The notes under the pieces are model-generated. The model was not told the origin of the DNA. It was given only the letters and a program-made list of their open reading frames with translations, and did not search any database. This document shows positions 16,694 to 26,340 of a stretch of DNA of 64,000 nt, in pieces. This DNA comes from Phenylobacterium haematophilum (GTDB taxonomy: Bacteria > Pseudomonadota > Alphaproteobacteria > Caulobacterales > Caulobacteraceae). Each line of letters starts with the position of its first letter. The first letter of the stretch is position 1. Where the stretch lies: NCBI RefSeq assembly GCF_014196295.1, contig NZ_JACIDK010000003.1, positions 434,001 through 498,000 on the forward strand, read 5' to 3'. The position numbers and the translations under genes are program-made.

Positions 16694-17572
16694 ATGGCGC
16701 TCGCCAGGCGCGTGGCGGAGGCCGCCGACCTCGTGACGGTGGCGCTCGATCAGTTGCTTCCGCGGGTCGAGGGGCCGGAGCAGCGGTTGACCGAAGCCAT
16801 GCGCTATGCGGCGCTGGGGCCGGGAAAGCGCCTGCGCCCGTTCTTCGCCATCGAGACCGGCCGCATGTTCGACCTAGAGGATCGCCCGGTCTTGCGCGCC
16901 GCGTGCGCGCTGGAATGCATTCACGCCTACAGTCTGATCCATGACGATCTGCCGTGCATGGACGACGACGACATGCGCCGCGGCCGACCGACCGTGCACA
17001 AGGCTTACGACGAAGCTACGGCGGTGCTGGCGGGCGACTCGCTGCAGACGGCGGCCTTCGAAATCCTCGCCGATCCCGACACCCATCACGACGGCGCGGT
17101 GCGCGCCGAAATGGTGCTGAAGCTGGCCCAGGCCGGCGGCGCCCGCGGCATGTGCGGCGGCCAGATGATCGACATGCTGGGCGTTCGCGACGACCTCGGC
17201 GCGGTGGCCCGCATGCAGCGCCTCAAGACAGGCGCCCTGATCGCGGTCTCGTTCGAACTGCCGCTGATCATGGCCCATGCGGGCGAGGCCGAGCGCCACG
17301 CCCTGATGGCCTTCGCTCAGGACATAGGTCTGGCCTACCAGATCGCCGACGATCTGCTGGACGTCGACGGCGACAGCGCCGTGCTGGGCAAGAAGGCCGG
17401 CAAGGACGCCGAGAAAGGCAAGGCGAACTACGTGACCCTGCTGGGTGCGGACGCCGCTCGCGAACGACTGGCCCTGCTCGCCGAGCAAACCAAGTCGCAC
17501 CTTGATCCGTTTGGTCAACAGGCCGATTTCCTGCGGGCCAGTGTGGATTTCGTGCTAGATCGCCGGAATTAG
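16694..17572 (+). CDS. ispA: Farnesyl/geranyl diphosphate synthase (polyprenyl synthetase)
   Basis: A 292-residue short-chain isoprenyl diphosphate synthase that condenses isopentenyl diphosphate with allylic primers. The first aspartate-rich motif is in [14 protein letters not shown] and the second in [12 protein letters not shown]; the GGQMIDM and KTGALI segments are also typical. It sits between xseB (one base) and dxs (18 bases), so precursor and prenyl-chain synthesis are probably co-expressed. The exact chain length made (C10, C15 or C20) cannot be settled by eye. Confidence 0.94.
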   Translation: MALARRVAEAADLVTVALDQLLPRVEGPEQRLTEAMRYAALGPGKRLRPFFAIETGRMFDLEDRPVLRAACALECIHAYSLIHDDLPCMDDDDMRRGRPTVHKAYDEATAVLAGDSLQTAAFEILADPDTHHDGAVRAEMVLKLAQAGGARGMCGGQMIDMLGVRDDLGAVARMQRLKTGALIAVSFELPLIMAHAGEAERHALMAFAQDIGLAYQIADDLLDVDGDSAVLGKKAGKDAEKGKANYVTLLGADAARERLALLAEQTKSHLDPFGQQADFLRASVDFVLDRRN

Positions 17573-17590
17573 TTCGAGAACGACAACAAT

Positions 17591-19510
17591 ATGCCGCCAG
17601 TCACGCCCCTGCTCGACAAGGTCTCGTACCCGCGCGACATGCGCGGCTTCAGCGCGCCTGAACTGCGCCAGCTGGCGGATGAACTGCGCGCCGAAATGAT
17701 CGACGTGGTGTCGCAGACTGGCGGACACTTCGGCGCGGGCCTCGGCGTGGTCGAACTCACGGTGGCGCTTCATCACGTCTATGAGACGCCGGACGACATC
17801 CTGATCTGGGACGTCGGCCACCAGACCTATCCGCATAAGATCCTGACTGGCCGCCGCGACCGCATTCGCACCCTGCGCCAGGGCGGCGGGCTGTCGGGCT
17901 TCACCAAGCGCAGCGAAAGCGAATACGACCCGTTCGGCGCCGCTCACGCGGCGACCTCGATCTCGGCGGCGCTGGGCTTCGCCGCGGCGCGTGACGCGGC
18001 CGGCAAGTCCAACAGCGTGGTGGCCGTGATCGGCGACGGCTCGATGAGCGCCGGGATGGCCTATGAGGCGATGAACAGCGCCTGCCACACCACCACTGGC
18101 CAGCTGACCGTCATCCTCAACGACAACGACATGTCGATCGCCCCGCCGGTCGGCGGGATGAGCGCCTACCTCGCCCGGGTCGTCTCGGGCGGCGGCTATC
18201 AGTCGCTGCGCAACCTAGGCAAATCGGTGGCCAAGGTGCTGCCGCGGCCGCTGCAGGAAGCGGCCCGCAAGGCCGAGGAATACGCCCGCGGCATGGTCAC
18301 CGGCGGTACGCTGTTCGAGGAGCTGGGCTTTTACTATGTCGGCCCGATCGACGGGCACGACCTCGACGCCCTGGTGCCGGTGCTGAAAAACGTGCGCGAG
18401 ATCAAGGACAAGCCGGTCCTGGTCCACGTCGTTACCCAGAAGGGCAAGGGCTACGCCCCCGCCGAGAGCGCCGCCGACAAGCTGCATGCGGTCGCCAAGT
18501 TCGACGTCATCACCGGCCAGCAGGCCAAGAGCCAGCCGGCCGCGCCGACCTACACCAAGGTCTTCGCCCAGGAACTGATCAAGCGGGCTGAGATCGATCC
18601 GAAGATCGTCGCCATCACCGCTGCGATGGACTCCGGCACCGGCCTGGATCTGTTCGCCAAGCGTTTCCCCAAACGGATGTTCGACGTCGGCATCGCCGAG
18701 CAGCACGCGGTCACCTTCGCCGCCGGCCTCGCGGCGGACGGCATGAAGCCGTTCTGCGCGATCTATTCGACCTTCCTGCAGCGCGGCTACGACCAGGTCG
18801 TCCACGACGTCGCGATCCAGGGCCTGCCGGTCCGCTTCGCGATGGACCGCGCCGGTCTGGTCGGCGCCGACGGCGCGACCCACGCCGGCTCGTTCGACAT
18901 CGGCTTCATGGGCGCGCTGCCGGGCATGGTGCTGATGGCCGCCGCCGACGAGGCCGAGCTGGCGGCGATGATCGCCACCGCCGCGGCGATCGACGACCGT
19001 CCCTCGGCTTTCCGCTACCCGCGCGGCGAGGGCGTCGGCGTCGCCATTCCCGACCTGGCCGCGCCGCTGGAGATCGGCAAGGGCCGCATCGTCCGCGAAG
19101 GCTCGGCCGTGGCCATCCTCTCGTTCGGCACCCGCCTGGCCGAAAGCCTCAAGGCCGCCGACCTGCTGGCCGCCCGCGGCCTGTCGGCGACCGTCGCCGA
19201 CGCCCGCTTCGCCAAGCCGCTCGATATCGACCTTATCCTCAATCTGGCCCGCAACCACGAGGCCCTGATCACGGTGGAAGAGGGCGCGATGGGCGGCTTC
19301 GGTTCGTTCGTGCTGCAGGCCCTGGCCCAGCACGGCGCGCTCGACCGTGGGCTGAAGGTCCGCACCCTGACCCTTCCGGACATCTTCCAGGACCAGGACA
19401 AGCCCGAGGCGATGTACGCCCAGGCGGGACTGGACGCCGAGGGCATCGTCGCCGGCGCCTTGTCGGCGCTGGGCGTGGACAACGTCTCGGCGGCGGGCCG
19501 CCGGGCCTAA
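17591..19510 (+). CDS. dxs: 1-deoxy-D-xylulose-5-phosphate synthase
   Basis: A 639-residue thiamine-diphosphate enzyme, full length, making DXP from pyruvate and glyceraldehyde 3-phosphate as the first step of the MEP isoprenoid pathway. The N-terminus [16 protein letters not shown] is standard. The cofactor motif runs from [15 protein letters not shown] to the [13 protein letters not shown] segment, followed by the transketolase pyrimidine-binding domain ([18 protein letters not shown]) and the C-terminal domain. There is no strong ribosome site, consistent with expression from the xseB-ispA transcript. It is the last plus-strand gene before the flagellar block. Confidence 0.97.
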   Translation: MPPVTPLLDKVSYPRDMRGFSAPELRQLADELRAEMIDVVSQTGGHFGAGLGVVELTVALHHVYETPDDILIWDVGHQTYPHKILTGRRDRIRTLRQGGGLSGFTKRSESEYDPFGAAHAATSISAALGFAAARDAAGKSNSVVAVIGDGSMSAGMAYEAMNSACHTTTGQLTVILNDNDMSIAPPVGGMSAYLARVVSGGGYQSLRNLGKSVAKVLPRPLQEAARKAEEYARGMVTGGTLFEELGFYYVGPIDGHDLDALVPVLKNVREIKDKPVLVHVVTQKGKGYAPAESAADKLHAVAKFDVITGQQAKSQPAAPTYTKVFAQELIKRAEIDPKIVAITAAMDSGTGLDLFAKRFPKRMFDVGIAEQHAVTFAAGLAADGMKPFCAIYSTFLQRGYDQVVHDVAIQGLPVRFAMDRAGLVGADGATHAGSFDIGFMGALPGMVLMAAADEAELAAMIATAAAIDDRPSAFRYPRGEGVGVAIPDLAAPLEIGKGRIVREGSAVAILSFGTRLAESLKAADLLAARGLSATVADARFAKPLDIDLILNLARNHEALITVEEGAMGGFGSFVLQALAQHGALDRGLKVRTLTLPDIFQDQDKPEAMYAQAGLDAEGIVAGALSALGVDNVSAAGRRA

Positions 19511-19514
19511 GTCC

Positions 19515-20018
19515 CTATTTGCAGGCGCTAAGGAACTTGCGCACCGCACCCTTGGGCGCGGGCGGCGGCTTTACGCTGTCGCCGGCCGCGCTGAGGCTGA
19601 TGATCCCGGTCTTGCGGAAGGCGGCTGCGAGCGGCGCGCGGGTCGAGAACTCGGTCAGGACCAGGGTGCCGTCGGTGATGTCGTTGGGATGGCCGACGCC
19701 GCGCAGGCTCAGCGACGCGCCTTCCGAGGCCAGCGCCACGCTCATCGGCCAGGGCGCGCGAACGCCGGCCTTGTCGACCCACGTCTTGCCGACCCGCTCG
19801 ACGCCCAGGCGCTTGGCGATGTCGGCGCTGACCTTCACCTGGCCCGAGCCGCGCACGCAGGTGAACGCGATCGGCTGGTCGTCGGTGTCGGGCAGGCCGA
19901 AGCGTAGGGCGGCGTCGGCGTCCTTGGGCGTGTCGACGCTCCAGACGTGCAGCGGTTCCTGAGCCTGGGCGAGCCCGGCGGCGGCGAAAAGGGCGAGCGC
20001 GAAAGCAGCGGACTTCAT
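19515..20018 (-). CDS. Exported hypothetical protein
   Basis: A 167-residue protein with a clear signal peptide ([20 protein letters not shown], cleavage near residue 20) and one cysteine pair spanning the mature protein (in FTCVRG and LSACK). No family is recognised. It lies between dxs and flgH, convergent with dxs and 38 bases beyond the end of flgH, so it could be read from the flgF operon, but nothing in the sequence links it to motility. Confidence 0.75.
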   Translation of the reverse strand: MKSAAFALALFAAAGLAQAQEPLHVWSVDTPKDADAALRFGLPDTDDQPIAFTCVRGSGQVKVSADIAKRLGVERVGKTWVDKAGVRAPWPMSVALASEGASLSLRGVGHPNDITDGTLVLTEFSTRAPLAAAFRKTGIISLSAAGDSVKPPPAPKGAVRKFLSACK

Positions 20019-20056
20019 CAGCTCAACCTAGCATCGGCCTGCCCGCGCCTCCACTG

Positions 20057-20788
20057 TCAGAAGGGCTGGAAGCGCTCGACCAGCGACTGGCCCGCGGGGA
20101 CCTTCTGCACCCGGCTGATGTCGCCGCGGCCGCCGTAGCTGATCCGGGCTTCGGCGATCTGGGTGTGGCGGATGGTGTTGGCCGAGGAGATGTCCTCGGG
20201 CCGCACGATGCCGGCGACGGTCAGTTGGCGGAGCTCGGCGTTGGTGCGCACCTCCTGGGTGCCCTGGATCACCATGTTGCCGTTCGGCAGGACATTGGTG
20301 ACCACCGCAGCGATGGTCAGCGAGATTTTCTCCGAGCGCGTGACTGCGCCCGACCCGGCGTTGTTCGACGTCGAGTTGGTGTTGACCATGTTGGACGGGT
20401 CGTAGCCGCCCGGGAAAAACTTGCCGAGGCTGGCTTCAAGGCCAAAGAAGTTGTCGACGCCGGCCTGCATGCCGGCGGTGCGGCTGCTGGTCGAGGCGTT
20501 TCGGGTCTGGGCGCTGTCGTCGATGTCGATCTGCACCGTCAGGATGTCGCCGACCCGGTTGGCGCGCTGGTCGATGAAGAAGGCGCGCGCGCCCGTCCGC
20601 CACAGCGAGTTGGCCGAGGCCGCCTGAGGGGCCGGCTCGCGGGCCGAGACGAAGGTCGGCTGATCCCGCGCGACCAGCGTGGCGGGATAGCCGACCGGTG
20701 CGAGTTCAGGACCGCGCACCGCCTCTGTGACGGTCGAGCAGGCGGCCAGCGGGGCCAGGGCGAGGACTGCGAGGACGGAAAGGCGCAT
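20057..20788 (-). CDS. flgH: Flagellar L-ring protein FlgH
   Basis: A 243-residue outer-membrane lipoprotein forming the L-ring bushing around the flagellar rod. A lipobox LAAC ends the signal peptide near residue 17. Family blocks include FFIDQRANRVGDILTVQIDI, QGTQEVRTNAELRQLTVAGIVRPEDI and the C-terminal YGGRGDISRVQKVP. It is the fourth and last gene of flgF-flgG-flgA-flgH, 12 bases after flgA. Confidence 0.96.
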   Translation of the reverse strand: MRLSVLAVLALAPLAACSTVTEAVRGPELAPVGYPATLVARDQPTFVSAREPAPQAASANSLWRTGARAFFIDQRANRVGDILTVQIDIDDSAQTRNASTSSRTAGMQAGVDNFFGLEASLGKFFPGGYDPSNMVNTNSTSNNAGSGAVTRSEKISLTIAAVVTNVLPNGNMVIQGTQEVRTNAELRQLTVAGIVRPEDISSANTIRHTQIAEARISYGGRGDISRVQKVPAGQSLVERFQPF

Positions 20789-20800
20789 GGGCGGTGATCC

Positions 20801-21553
20801 CTATCGGAGCGCGTACTGGGTGCGGGGGAGGGCCTTCAGCTGGTCGGCGGCCGGGCCGACGACGGCTTGACCGGGACCGCTGGCGACGGCCTGGATGATC
20901 TTCTTGGAGGCGATGTTCTGGACGGCGAGGGTCTCGCCAAGGCTGGCGGCCGCCATCGCCTTGCCCTGCAGGACCAGCGAGATGCCCCCGTCCTCGTAGG
21001 TGACGGTGATCAGGTCGCCGGACTTGATGACCTGCGGGGCCGAGACGTCGCGGGCCGATACCGCAGAGCCGGCGCGCAGCGGGCGCTTGGCGGCCAGGCC
21101 GATGATCGCCTCTGCGTCGTTCGGCGCGTCAGAGGGGGCGGCTGCGGCCTTGCCCCAGACCAGATCCTGCGGCTGTACGATCTCGCCGGCCGACAGGCTG
21201 CGGGTGTAGGTCAGCACCTCGACATTGCCGCGCGCAGCGGCGGGACCGGCGGCGGCCAGGCCCGGACCGCTGGCGGCGCTGCGCACCACGATGCGGCGAA
21301 AGCCCTCGGCGTTGGCCCAGTCGAGCCCCGCGCGGCGGGCGATGCCCTGCACGGCGGCGGCGTCCAGCACCGCCGAGGCGCCCGGCTTGGCGGCCACCGG
21401 GGTCTTGCCGGCGGCGCCGGCGCCTTCGAACAGGTCCGACAGGGTGATGATCCCGTCGCTGTCGACCGGGTCGGCCTTCAGCATGACCGGCTGGCCGGCC
21501 AGGGCGGGGGCGGCGATCAGGGCCGCGGCGGCGGCGATCAGGAGGCGCTTCAT
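20801..21553 (-). CDS. flgA: Flagellar P-ring assembly chaperone FlgA
   Basis: A 250-residue periplasmic chaperone needed to assemble the FlgI P-ring. It has a signal peptide (ending APALA) and a C-terminal SAF-type domain (RPLRAGSAVSARDV, KSGDLITVTYEDGGISLVLQGKAM, then LGETLAVQNIASKKIIQAVA) characteristic of FlgA. It follows flgG with the stop and start separated by two bases. FlgI itself is not in the window. Confidence 0.93.
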   Translation of the reverse strand: MKRLLIAAAAALIAAPALAGQPVMLKADPVDSDGIITLSDLFEGAGAAGKTPVAAKPGASAVLDAAAVQGIARRAGLDWANAEGFRRIVVRSAASGPGLAAAGPAAARGNVEVLTYTRSLSAGEIVQPQDLVWGKAAAAPSDAPNDAEAIIGLAAKRPLRAGSAVSARDVSAPQVIKSGDLITVTYEDGGISLVLQGKAMAAASLGETLAVQNIASKKIIQAVASGPGQAVVGPAADQLKALPRTQYALR

Positions 21554-21555
21554 GA

Positions 21556-22344
21556 TCAGGACCGGATGTTGCTGGCGGTGCGCAGCATCTCGTCGGCCGA
21601 CGTGATGACCTTGGAGTTCATCTCATACGCCCGCTGGGCGACGATGAGGGCGGTGATTTCGGTGACCGCGTCGACGTTCGAGGCTTCGGTGTAGCCCTGG
21701 TTGATCGTGCCGGTGCCGTCGACGCCGGGGATCGCGACGGTCGGAGCGCCCGAGGCGGCGCTTTCCTTCAGCAGGTTGTCGCCGATCGCGTCGAGGCCCG
21801 CCTCGTTGACGAAGGTCGCCAACTCCAGGTTGCCGATCACGTCCTGGGCGGTCTGGCCGGCGCGGATCGCCTGCACCTGGCCGCTCTTGGAGATCGTGAT
21901 GTCGGTGGCGTCGGCCGGGATGGTGATGGCCGGCTCGACCAGGTAGCCGTCCTCGGTGACCAGCTGGCCCTGGTCGTTGGGCGAGAAATTGCCGGCGCGG
22001 GTGTAGGCGATCTCGCCGCTCGGCATCATCACCTGGAAGTAGCCGCGGCCGGAGATGGCCAGGTCGAACTTGCCGCCCGTCTGGGTCATGTTGCCCTGCT
22101 GGGTGATGCGGTAGACCGAGCCGGTCTTCACACCGCCGCCGACCTGCACGCCGGTCGGGACGACCGTACCCTGGTCGGAAGACTGCGCGCCGGCGCGTTC
22201 GATGGTCTGGTAGAGCAGGTCCTGGAACTCCGCGCGCTGCTTCTTGAAGCCCACGGTGTTCATGTTGGCGATGTTGTTCGAGATGACCTCGACGTTCAGC
22301 TGCTGGGCGGCCATGCCGGTCGCGGCGGTGCGGAGCGCTTGCAT
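21556..22344 (-). CDS. flgG: Flagellar distal rod protein FlgG
   Basis: A 262-residue rod protein, exactly the usual length. Conserved ends are present: MQALRTAATGMAAQQLNVEVISNN with NTVGFKKQRAEFQDL at the N-terminus and YEMNSKVITSADEMLRTASNIR at the C-terminus, the coiled regions that pack axially. It is exported without a cleaved signal by the flagellar type III system. It lies 13 bases after flgF. Confidence 0.97.
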   Translation of the reverse strand: MQALRTAATGMAAQQLNVEVISNNIANMNTVGFKKQRAEFQDLLYQTIERAGAQSSDQGTVVPTGVQVGGGVKTGSVYRITQQGNMTQTGGKFDLAISGRGYFQVMMPSGEIAYTRAGNFSPNDQGQLVTEDGYLVEPAITIPADATDITISKSGQVQAIRAGQTAQDVIGNLELATFVNEAGLDAIGDNLLKESAASGAPTVAIPGVDGTGTINQGYTEASNVDAVTEITALIVAQRAYEMNSKVITSADEMLRTASNIRS

Positions 22345-22357
22345 CGGCGGAAATTCC

Positions 22358-23095
22358 TCAGTTCACCTTGCCCATCCGCTCGATCGAGCGGCGGGAGAGT
22401 TCGGCGTTGGCGTCCATCATCTTGGCGACGGACTCGTATGTGCGGGTGATCTCAATCATCCGGGTGATCTCGGCGACCGGCTTGACGTTCGAGCCTTCCA
22501 GCATCCCCTGCTGGATCACCGATTCCGTGGCCGGCTGAACCTGGGCGTTGGAGGTGTTGCGATAGCGGTTGTCGCCGACCTTCTCGAGCACCGAGAGCTC
22601 GTCGAAGCGGGCCAGGCCAACCTTGCCCAGGCGCTCGGAGCCCTGGCTGACCGTGCCGTCCTTGGCGATCATCACCGAGCCCAGCTTGGGGTCGATGGCG
22701 ATCTCGCCGCCGCCTTCGTCCAGCAGCGCCGCGCCGTCTTCGGTGACCAGCCGGCCGGCCTCGTCCATGTGGAAGCGCCCGTCCCGGGTGAACTGCTCGC
22801 CGTCGGCGGTGCGAACCCGGAAGAAGCCGTCACCCTGGATGCCGAGGTCGAACGGCGCGCCGGTCTGGCGCAGCACGCCCTGGCCGAAGTCGCGCCCCAC
22901 GCTGCGGTCGATCACGAACTTCACCGGCCGCGGCGCGCCGAACGTGTGGGCGGGCGCCATCGGCTCGGTCTCGACCATCAGGCTTTCGACCTTGAAGCCG
23001 GTCGTGTCCATGTTGGCGATGTTGTTGGCCACGATGTCGAGTTCACGGCGCAGTGTCATCTGGCGCGAGAGTCCGACGTAGAGGGCGTTGTCCAT
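22358..23095 (-). CDS. flgF: Flagellar proximal rod protein FlgF
   Basis: A 245-residue rod protein with the N-terminal motif DIVANNIANMDTTGFKVE and the C-terminal ITRTYESVAKMMDANAELSRRSIERMG. It is the promoter-proximal gene of flgFGAH. About 45 bases upstream is a strong sigma-54 promoter, matching the class III timing of rod/ring genes known in Caulobacter. Confidence 0.96.
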   Translation of the reverse strand: MDNALYVGLSRQMTLRRELDIVANNIANMDTTGFKVESLMVETEPMAPAHTFGAPRPVKFVIDRSVGRDFGQGVLRQTGAPFDLGIQGDGFFRVRTADGEQFTRDGRFHMDEAGRLVTEDGAALLDEGGGEIAIDPKLGSVMIAKDGTVSQGSERLGKVGLARFDELSVLEKVGDNRYRNTSNAQVQPATESVIQQGMLEGSNVKPVAEITRMIEITRTYESVAKMMDANAELSRRSIERMGKVN

Positions 23096-23136
23096 GGCGA
23101 AGCCTTAACCTGCGGCGTTTTCGTCGCTGGTTGGGC

Positions 23137-23153
23137 TGCAAGGATCGGGCCAG
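23137..23153 (-). promoter_or_regulatory. Sigma-54 promoter of the flgFGAH operon
   Basis: Read on the minus strand the site is CTGGCCCG-ATCC-TTGCA, differing at one position from the sigma-54 consensus YTGGCACG-N4-TTGCA and keeping the invariant GG (-24) and GC (-12) at the right spacing. It is about 42 bases from the flgF start. In Caulobacter, rod and ring operons of this class need sigma-54 and the activator FlbD. Confidence 0.85.
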
Positions 23154-23236
23154 TCCAAAAACTCAATGAAAACAGCGGAGAATAAGGTTAACGCCCGCCG
23201 CTCGGCGGAAATTGCCCGGCACGAAAATCGCGCTCG

Positions 23237-23268
23237 TTAACACACGTTAAAAACTTGTCCTTAACCAT
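23237..23268 (+). promoter_or_regulatory. CtrA-like half-sites upstream of fliL
   Basis: TTAA at 23237-23240 and 23247-23250 are six bases apart, one short of the TTAA-N7-TTAA CtrA consensus, and a further TTAACCAT occurs at 23261-23268. The same TTAACC element stands before flgB and fliQ. Caulobacter fliLM is an early flagellar operon controlled by CtrA, so this cluster is a likely control site. Binding is inferred. Confidence 0.55.
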
Positions 23269-23312
23269 GCCTGGGCCATGAGACGGGGTAAGATTCTAAG
23301 GAGCGCGCGCGC

Positions 23313-23900
23313 GTGGCCAAGGACAAGGTGAAGGAAGCCCCGTCAGGCGACGCCGCCGAAGGCGAAGACGGCGAGGGCGCGCCCGCGAAAAAGAAGTTCA
23401 CCCCGAAGATGATGATCATCGCCGGGGTCGCGGCCGTGCTCGCGCTCGGCGGCGGCGGGGCCGGCGCGTTCTTCCTGCTGAAGCCGAAGCCGGAAGCGGC
23501 CGCCGGCAAGGCCGCCGAAAAGAAGAAGGAAAAGAAGGGCGAGAAAAAGGGCGAGGGCGAGAAGCCCGTCGGCGAGGTCCGCGAAGGACCTGACGGCATC
23601 CTGTTCTACACCATGCCCAGCGTGGTGGTGAACATGCAGACCGCCGACGGCCGCTCGACCTTCCTGAAGCTCAAGCTGACGCTGGAAGTGCCGGACCAGG
23701 CGACGGTCGACCTGCTGGAGCCGAACATGCCCAGGCTCCAGGACATGTTCCAGACCTTCCTGCGCGAGCTGCGTCCCGAGGACCTGCAGGGCAGCCAGGG
23801 CTCCTACCAACTGCGCATGGAGATCCAGCGCCGGGTGAACCTGGTCATCGCCCCGGCGAAGGTGAACGCCGTCCTGATCGAGGAGATGCTGATCAACTAG
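23313..23900 (+). CDS. fliL: Flagellar basal body-associated protein FliL
   Basis: A 195-residue single-pass inner-membrane protein that surrounds the stator and supports torque. A transmembrane helix (MMIIAGVAAVLALGGGGAGAFF) spans about residues 30-53, then a very charged K/E/G-rich linker (EKKKEKKGEKKGEGEK), then the periplasmic FliL domain (MPSVVVNMQ, FLRELRPEDLQGSQGSYQLRMEI). The start is GTG, supported by TAAGGAG upstream. It heads fliL-fliM and three accessory genes. Confidence 0.95.
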   Translation: MAKDKVKEAPSGDAAEGEDGEGAPAKKKFTPKMMIIAGVAAVLALGGGGAGAFFLLKPKPEAAAGKAAEKKKEKKGEKKGEGEKPVGEVREGPDGILFYTMPSVVVNMQTADGRSTFLKLKLTLEVPDQATVDLLEPNMPRLQDMFQTFLRELRPEDLQGSQGSYQLRMEIQRRVNLVIAPAKVNAVLIEEMLIN

Positions 23901-23927
23901 GGCTGGTCCCTGGTTGGCGCTTGACCC

Positions 23928-25019
23928 ATGGCTGACGAAGAACCCCAGATCATCGGCGGGCTGCAGGGCGGGATAAACCCGGACGACCCTGCTACGTGGC
24001 AGAACCCTGACGAGAAGGTCGAGGGGCTGCTCGGCGCCGAACGCATCCTCAATCAGGACGAGATCGACAGCCTGCTGGGCTTCGACCTGTCGGACGAGGA
24101 GGCAGCGGAGCGCTCGGGCATCCGCGCGATCATCAACTCGGCGCTGGTGTCGTACGAGCGCCTGCCGATGCTGGAGATCGTCTTCGACCGCCTCGTGCGG
24201 TTGATGACGACGTCGCTGCGGAACTTCACTTCGGACAACGTCGAGGTCAGCCTCGACAACATTTCGTCGATCCGCTTCGGCGACTACCTGAACTCGATCC
24301 CGCTGCCGGCCATCCTCTCGGTGTTCAAGGCCGAGGAGCTCGAGAACTACGGCCTGCTGACGGTCGACTCCAACCTGATCTACTCGATCGTCGACGTGCT
24401 GCTGGGCGGGCGTCGCGGGACTGCGGCCATGCGTATCGAGGGCCGCCCTTACACCACCATCGAGCGGGTGCTGGTCCAGCGAATGGTCGAGGTGGTGCTG
24501 GCGGACGCCCGCGCCGCCTTCGAGCCGCTGACCCCGGTGACCTTCACCCTCGACCGACTGGAAACCAATCCGCGGTTCGCGGCCATCGCGCGGCCGGCCA
24601 ACGCCGCCATCCTGGTCAAGCTGCGCATCGACATGGAAGACCGCGGCGGGCGCATCGAGCTGCTGCTGCCCTACGCTACGCTCGAACCGATCCGCAAGAT
24701 GCTGCTGCAGCAGTTCATGGGCGAGAAGTTCGGCCGCGACAACATCTGGGAAAGCCACCTCGCGACCGAGCTCTGGACCACACAGCTCGACGTCCGCGCC
24801 GTGCTCGACGAACAGCAGCTGCCGCTGCGCGAGGTGCTGGAGCTGAAGGTCGGCGACACGCTGATGCTTAACGCCACCCCGGACAGCCAGGTCGAGCTGC
24901 GCGCCGGGGCGATCCCGCTGACTCGTGGGCGCATGGGCCGGCGCAACCACCACATCGCCGTGCGCGTCGACAGCCCGCTGTCGCCGCACGCCAAGAAAGC
25001 CATTTCGAGGTTCAAATGA
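23928..25019 (+). CDS. fliM: Flagellar motor switch protein FliM
   Basis: A 363-residue C-ring protein that binds phosphorylated CheY and sets rotation direction. The CheY-binding motif LNQDEIDSLL is at residues 41-50 rather than at the extreme N-terminus, so there is an extra lead of about 40 residues (PDDPATWQNPDEKVEG). The CheC-like middle domain (TTSLRNFTSDNVEVSL) and C-terminal SpoA domain (PLREVLELKVGDTLML) are complete. The final codons overlap the next start (ATGA). Confidence 0.97.
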   Translation: MADEEPQIIGGLQGGINPDDPATWQNPDEKVEGLLGAERILNQDEIDSLLGFDLSDEEAAERSGIRAIINSALVSYERLPMLEIVFDRLVRLMTTSLRNFTSDNVEVSLDNISSIRFGDYLNSIPLPAILSVFKAEELENYGLLTVDSNLIYSIVDVLLGGRRGTAAMRIEGRPYTTIERVLVQRMVEVVLADARAAFEPLTPVTFTLDRLETNPRFAAIARPANAAILVKLRIDMEDRGGRIELLLPYATLEPIRKMLLQQFMGEKFGRDNIWESHLATELWTTQLDVRAVLDEQQLPLREVLELKVGDTLMLNATPDSQVELRAGAIPLTRGRMGRRNHHIAVRVDSPLSPHAKKAISRFK

Positions 25020-25537
25020 GCGCGATCGCCATCGGCCTGAACCTGATGCTGGCCGGCCTGCTGGCCGCCGCCCTGATGATGGGCTACCGCCTCAACGCGC
25101 GCCTGAAGGCGCTCCGCGAGAGCCACGAGGGCTTCGCCAAGGCGGTGGCCGAACTGGACGCGGCCGCGGCCCGCGCCGAGCAAGGGCTGGCCGATCTGCG
25201 CGCGGCCACCGACGAAGCCCACGACGCCCTGGCCGACCGAATTGAAAAGGCCCGCGCCCTGACCAGCAAGCTCGACCGCCAGCTGCAGGGCGCGCCGGCG
25301 TCGTCTGCCCGCCGCGACGGCGCCGAGCCGGTGGCCGAGGCCGACGTCGAGCGCGTGACTCAGCGCCTGGGCTCGCTGCTCTCGGCCGCGCGCGACAGCC
25401 GTCCAGAGCGTGCGCCTGCCGCGCCCGCTCGCCGTCAGGCCGCCGCTTCGCCGCGCCCGGCCTTTGATGACGACCTCTTCGACCAGCCCGCCGAGCGTCG
25501 TCCGACGCCGGGCGCGCGACTGGGAGCCCGCCGATGA
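25016..25537 (+). CDS. pflI: PflI-like bitopic membrane protein (DUF6468-like), flagellar positioning candidate
   Basis: A 173-residue protein with one N-terminal transmembrane helix (about residues 3-22), a coiled-coil middle rich in Ala, Glu and Arg (about 25-95), and a proline- and arginine-rich tail. It overlaps both fliM and motE by four bases. Position directly after fliM and this bitopic, proline-rich build fit Caulobacter PflI, which marks the pole where the flagellum is built; that match is from memory of the family, not an alignment. If wrong, it is simply a fliM-operon accessory membrane protein. Confidence 0.6.
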   Translation: MSAIAIGLNLMLAGLLAAALMMGYRLNARLKALRESHEGFAKAVAELDAAAARAEQGLADLRAATDEAHDALADRIEKARALTSKLDRQLQGAPASSARRDGAEPVAEADVERVTQRLGSLLSAARDSRPERAPAAPARRQAAASPRPAFDDDLFDQPAERRPTPGARLGARR

Positions 25538-26337
25538 AGAATATCCCCCGCATCCTGCCGCTCGTCGGCGTCGCCATGGTCGGCGTGCTGAGCCTCAATG
25601 CTCTGTCCGGCGCCCAGAGCCTGCCCGACCTGTTCTCGGGCGCGCGCGCCTTCGCCGAGGAAGCCGCAAAGGGCGTCGCCCCGGCCAAGGACGAGGCCAA
25701 GGCTGCGACCGGAGCGGCCAAGGACGCCGCCGCCACGGTCCCGAACCTGCCGCCCGCGGCCAAGCCGGCGGCGGTCTGCGCCCCCACCGCCGCCGAGCTG
25801 GCCAAGGAGGCCGGTTTATCGCCCGCCGAACTGCAGGTGTTGCAGAGCCTGGGCGCTCGTCGCGGCCAGCTCGACAAGCGTGAACAGGATCTCGACGTGC
25901 AGCTGGCGCTGATGGCCGCCGCCGAAGCCAAGCTCGACGCCAAGATTCAGGCGCTGAACGGCATGAAGGGCGACATCGCCAAGCTGATGGTCGACGCCGA
26001 CGAGAAGGAACAGGCCGAGATCGACCGCCTGGTGAAGGTGTTCGAGCTGATGAAGCCCAAGGACGCTGCGCCCCGGATGGTGTTGCTGGACGACTCGGTT
26101 CGGCTGCCGGTGGCCTCGCGGATGAAGGAACGGGCCCTTTCGCCCATCATCGCGAACATGCCGCCGGCCGAGGCCAAGAAGCTGACAGAGGCCCTGGCAG
26201 CCCGCTTCGCCGAGGTCAAAAAGGTCGCCGCCGCCGCCCAGGCGGCCGCCGGTCCGCTGCCGGCCGCCCCCCGCCCCGCTGGCCAGGCCGCTGCGCCGGC
26301 GTCGAAGGCGGCCGCTCCGCCCGCCAAGGCCGGCTAA
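25534..26337 (+). CDS. motE: MotE-like flagellar motility protein
   Basis: A 267-residue protein with an N-terminal hydrophobic anchor or signal (residues about 5-26), a long coiled coil (LGARRGQLDKREQDLDVQLALMAAAEAKLDAKI) and the MotE/MgtE-N-like block VKVFELMKPKDAAPRMV...LSPIIANMPPAEAKKLTEALA. MotE of rhizobia is a periplasmic chaperone for the motility protein MotC, so a periplasmic role in motor assembly is likely. The tail is an Ala/Pro-rich low-complexity stretch. It overlaps the pflI-like gene by four bases and is three bases from the TPR gene. Confidence 0.8.
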   Translation: MKNIPRILPLVGVAMVGVLSLNALSGAQSLPDLFSGARAFAEEAAKGVAPAKDEAKAATGAAKDAAATVPNLPPAAKPAAVCAPTAAELAKEAGLSPAELQVLQSLGARRGQLDKREQDLDVQLALMAAAEAKLDAKIQALNGMKGDIAKLMVDADEKEQAEIDRLVKVFELMKPKDAAPRMVLLDDSVRLPVASRMKERALSPIIANMPPAEAKKLTEALAARFAEVKKVAAAAQAAAGPLPAAPRPAGQAAAPASKAAAPPAKAG

Positions 26338-26340
26338 CCG

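Noticed and set aside
23343..24989. Long minus-strand frame opposite fliL-fliM
   Set aside because: It crosses two well-supported genes and shows only shadow-type His/Asp/Gln/Arg-rich composition.
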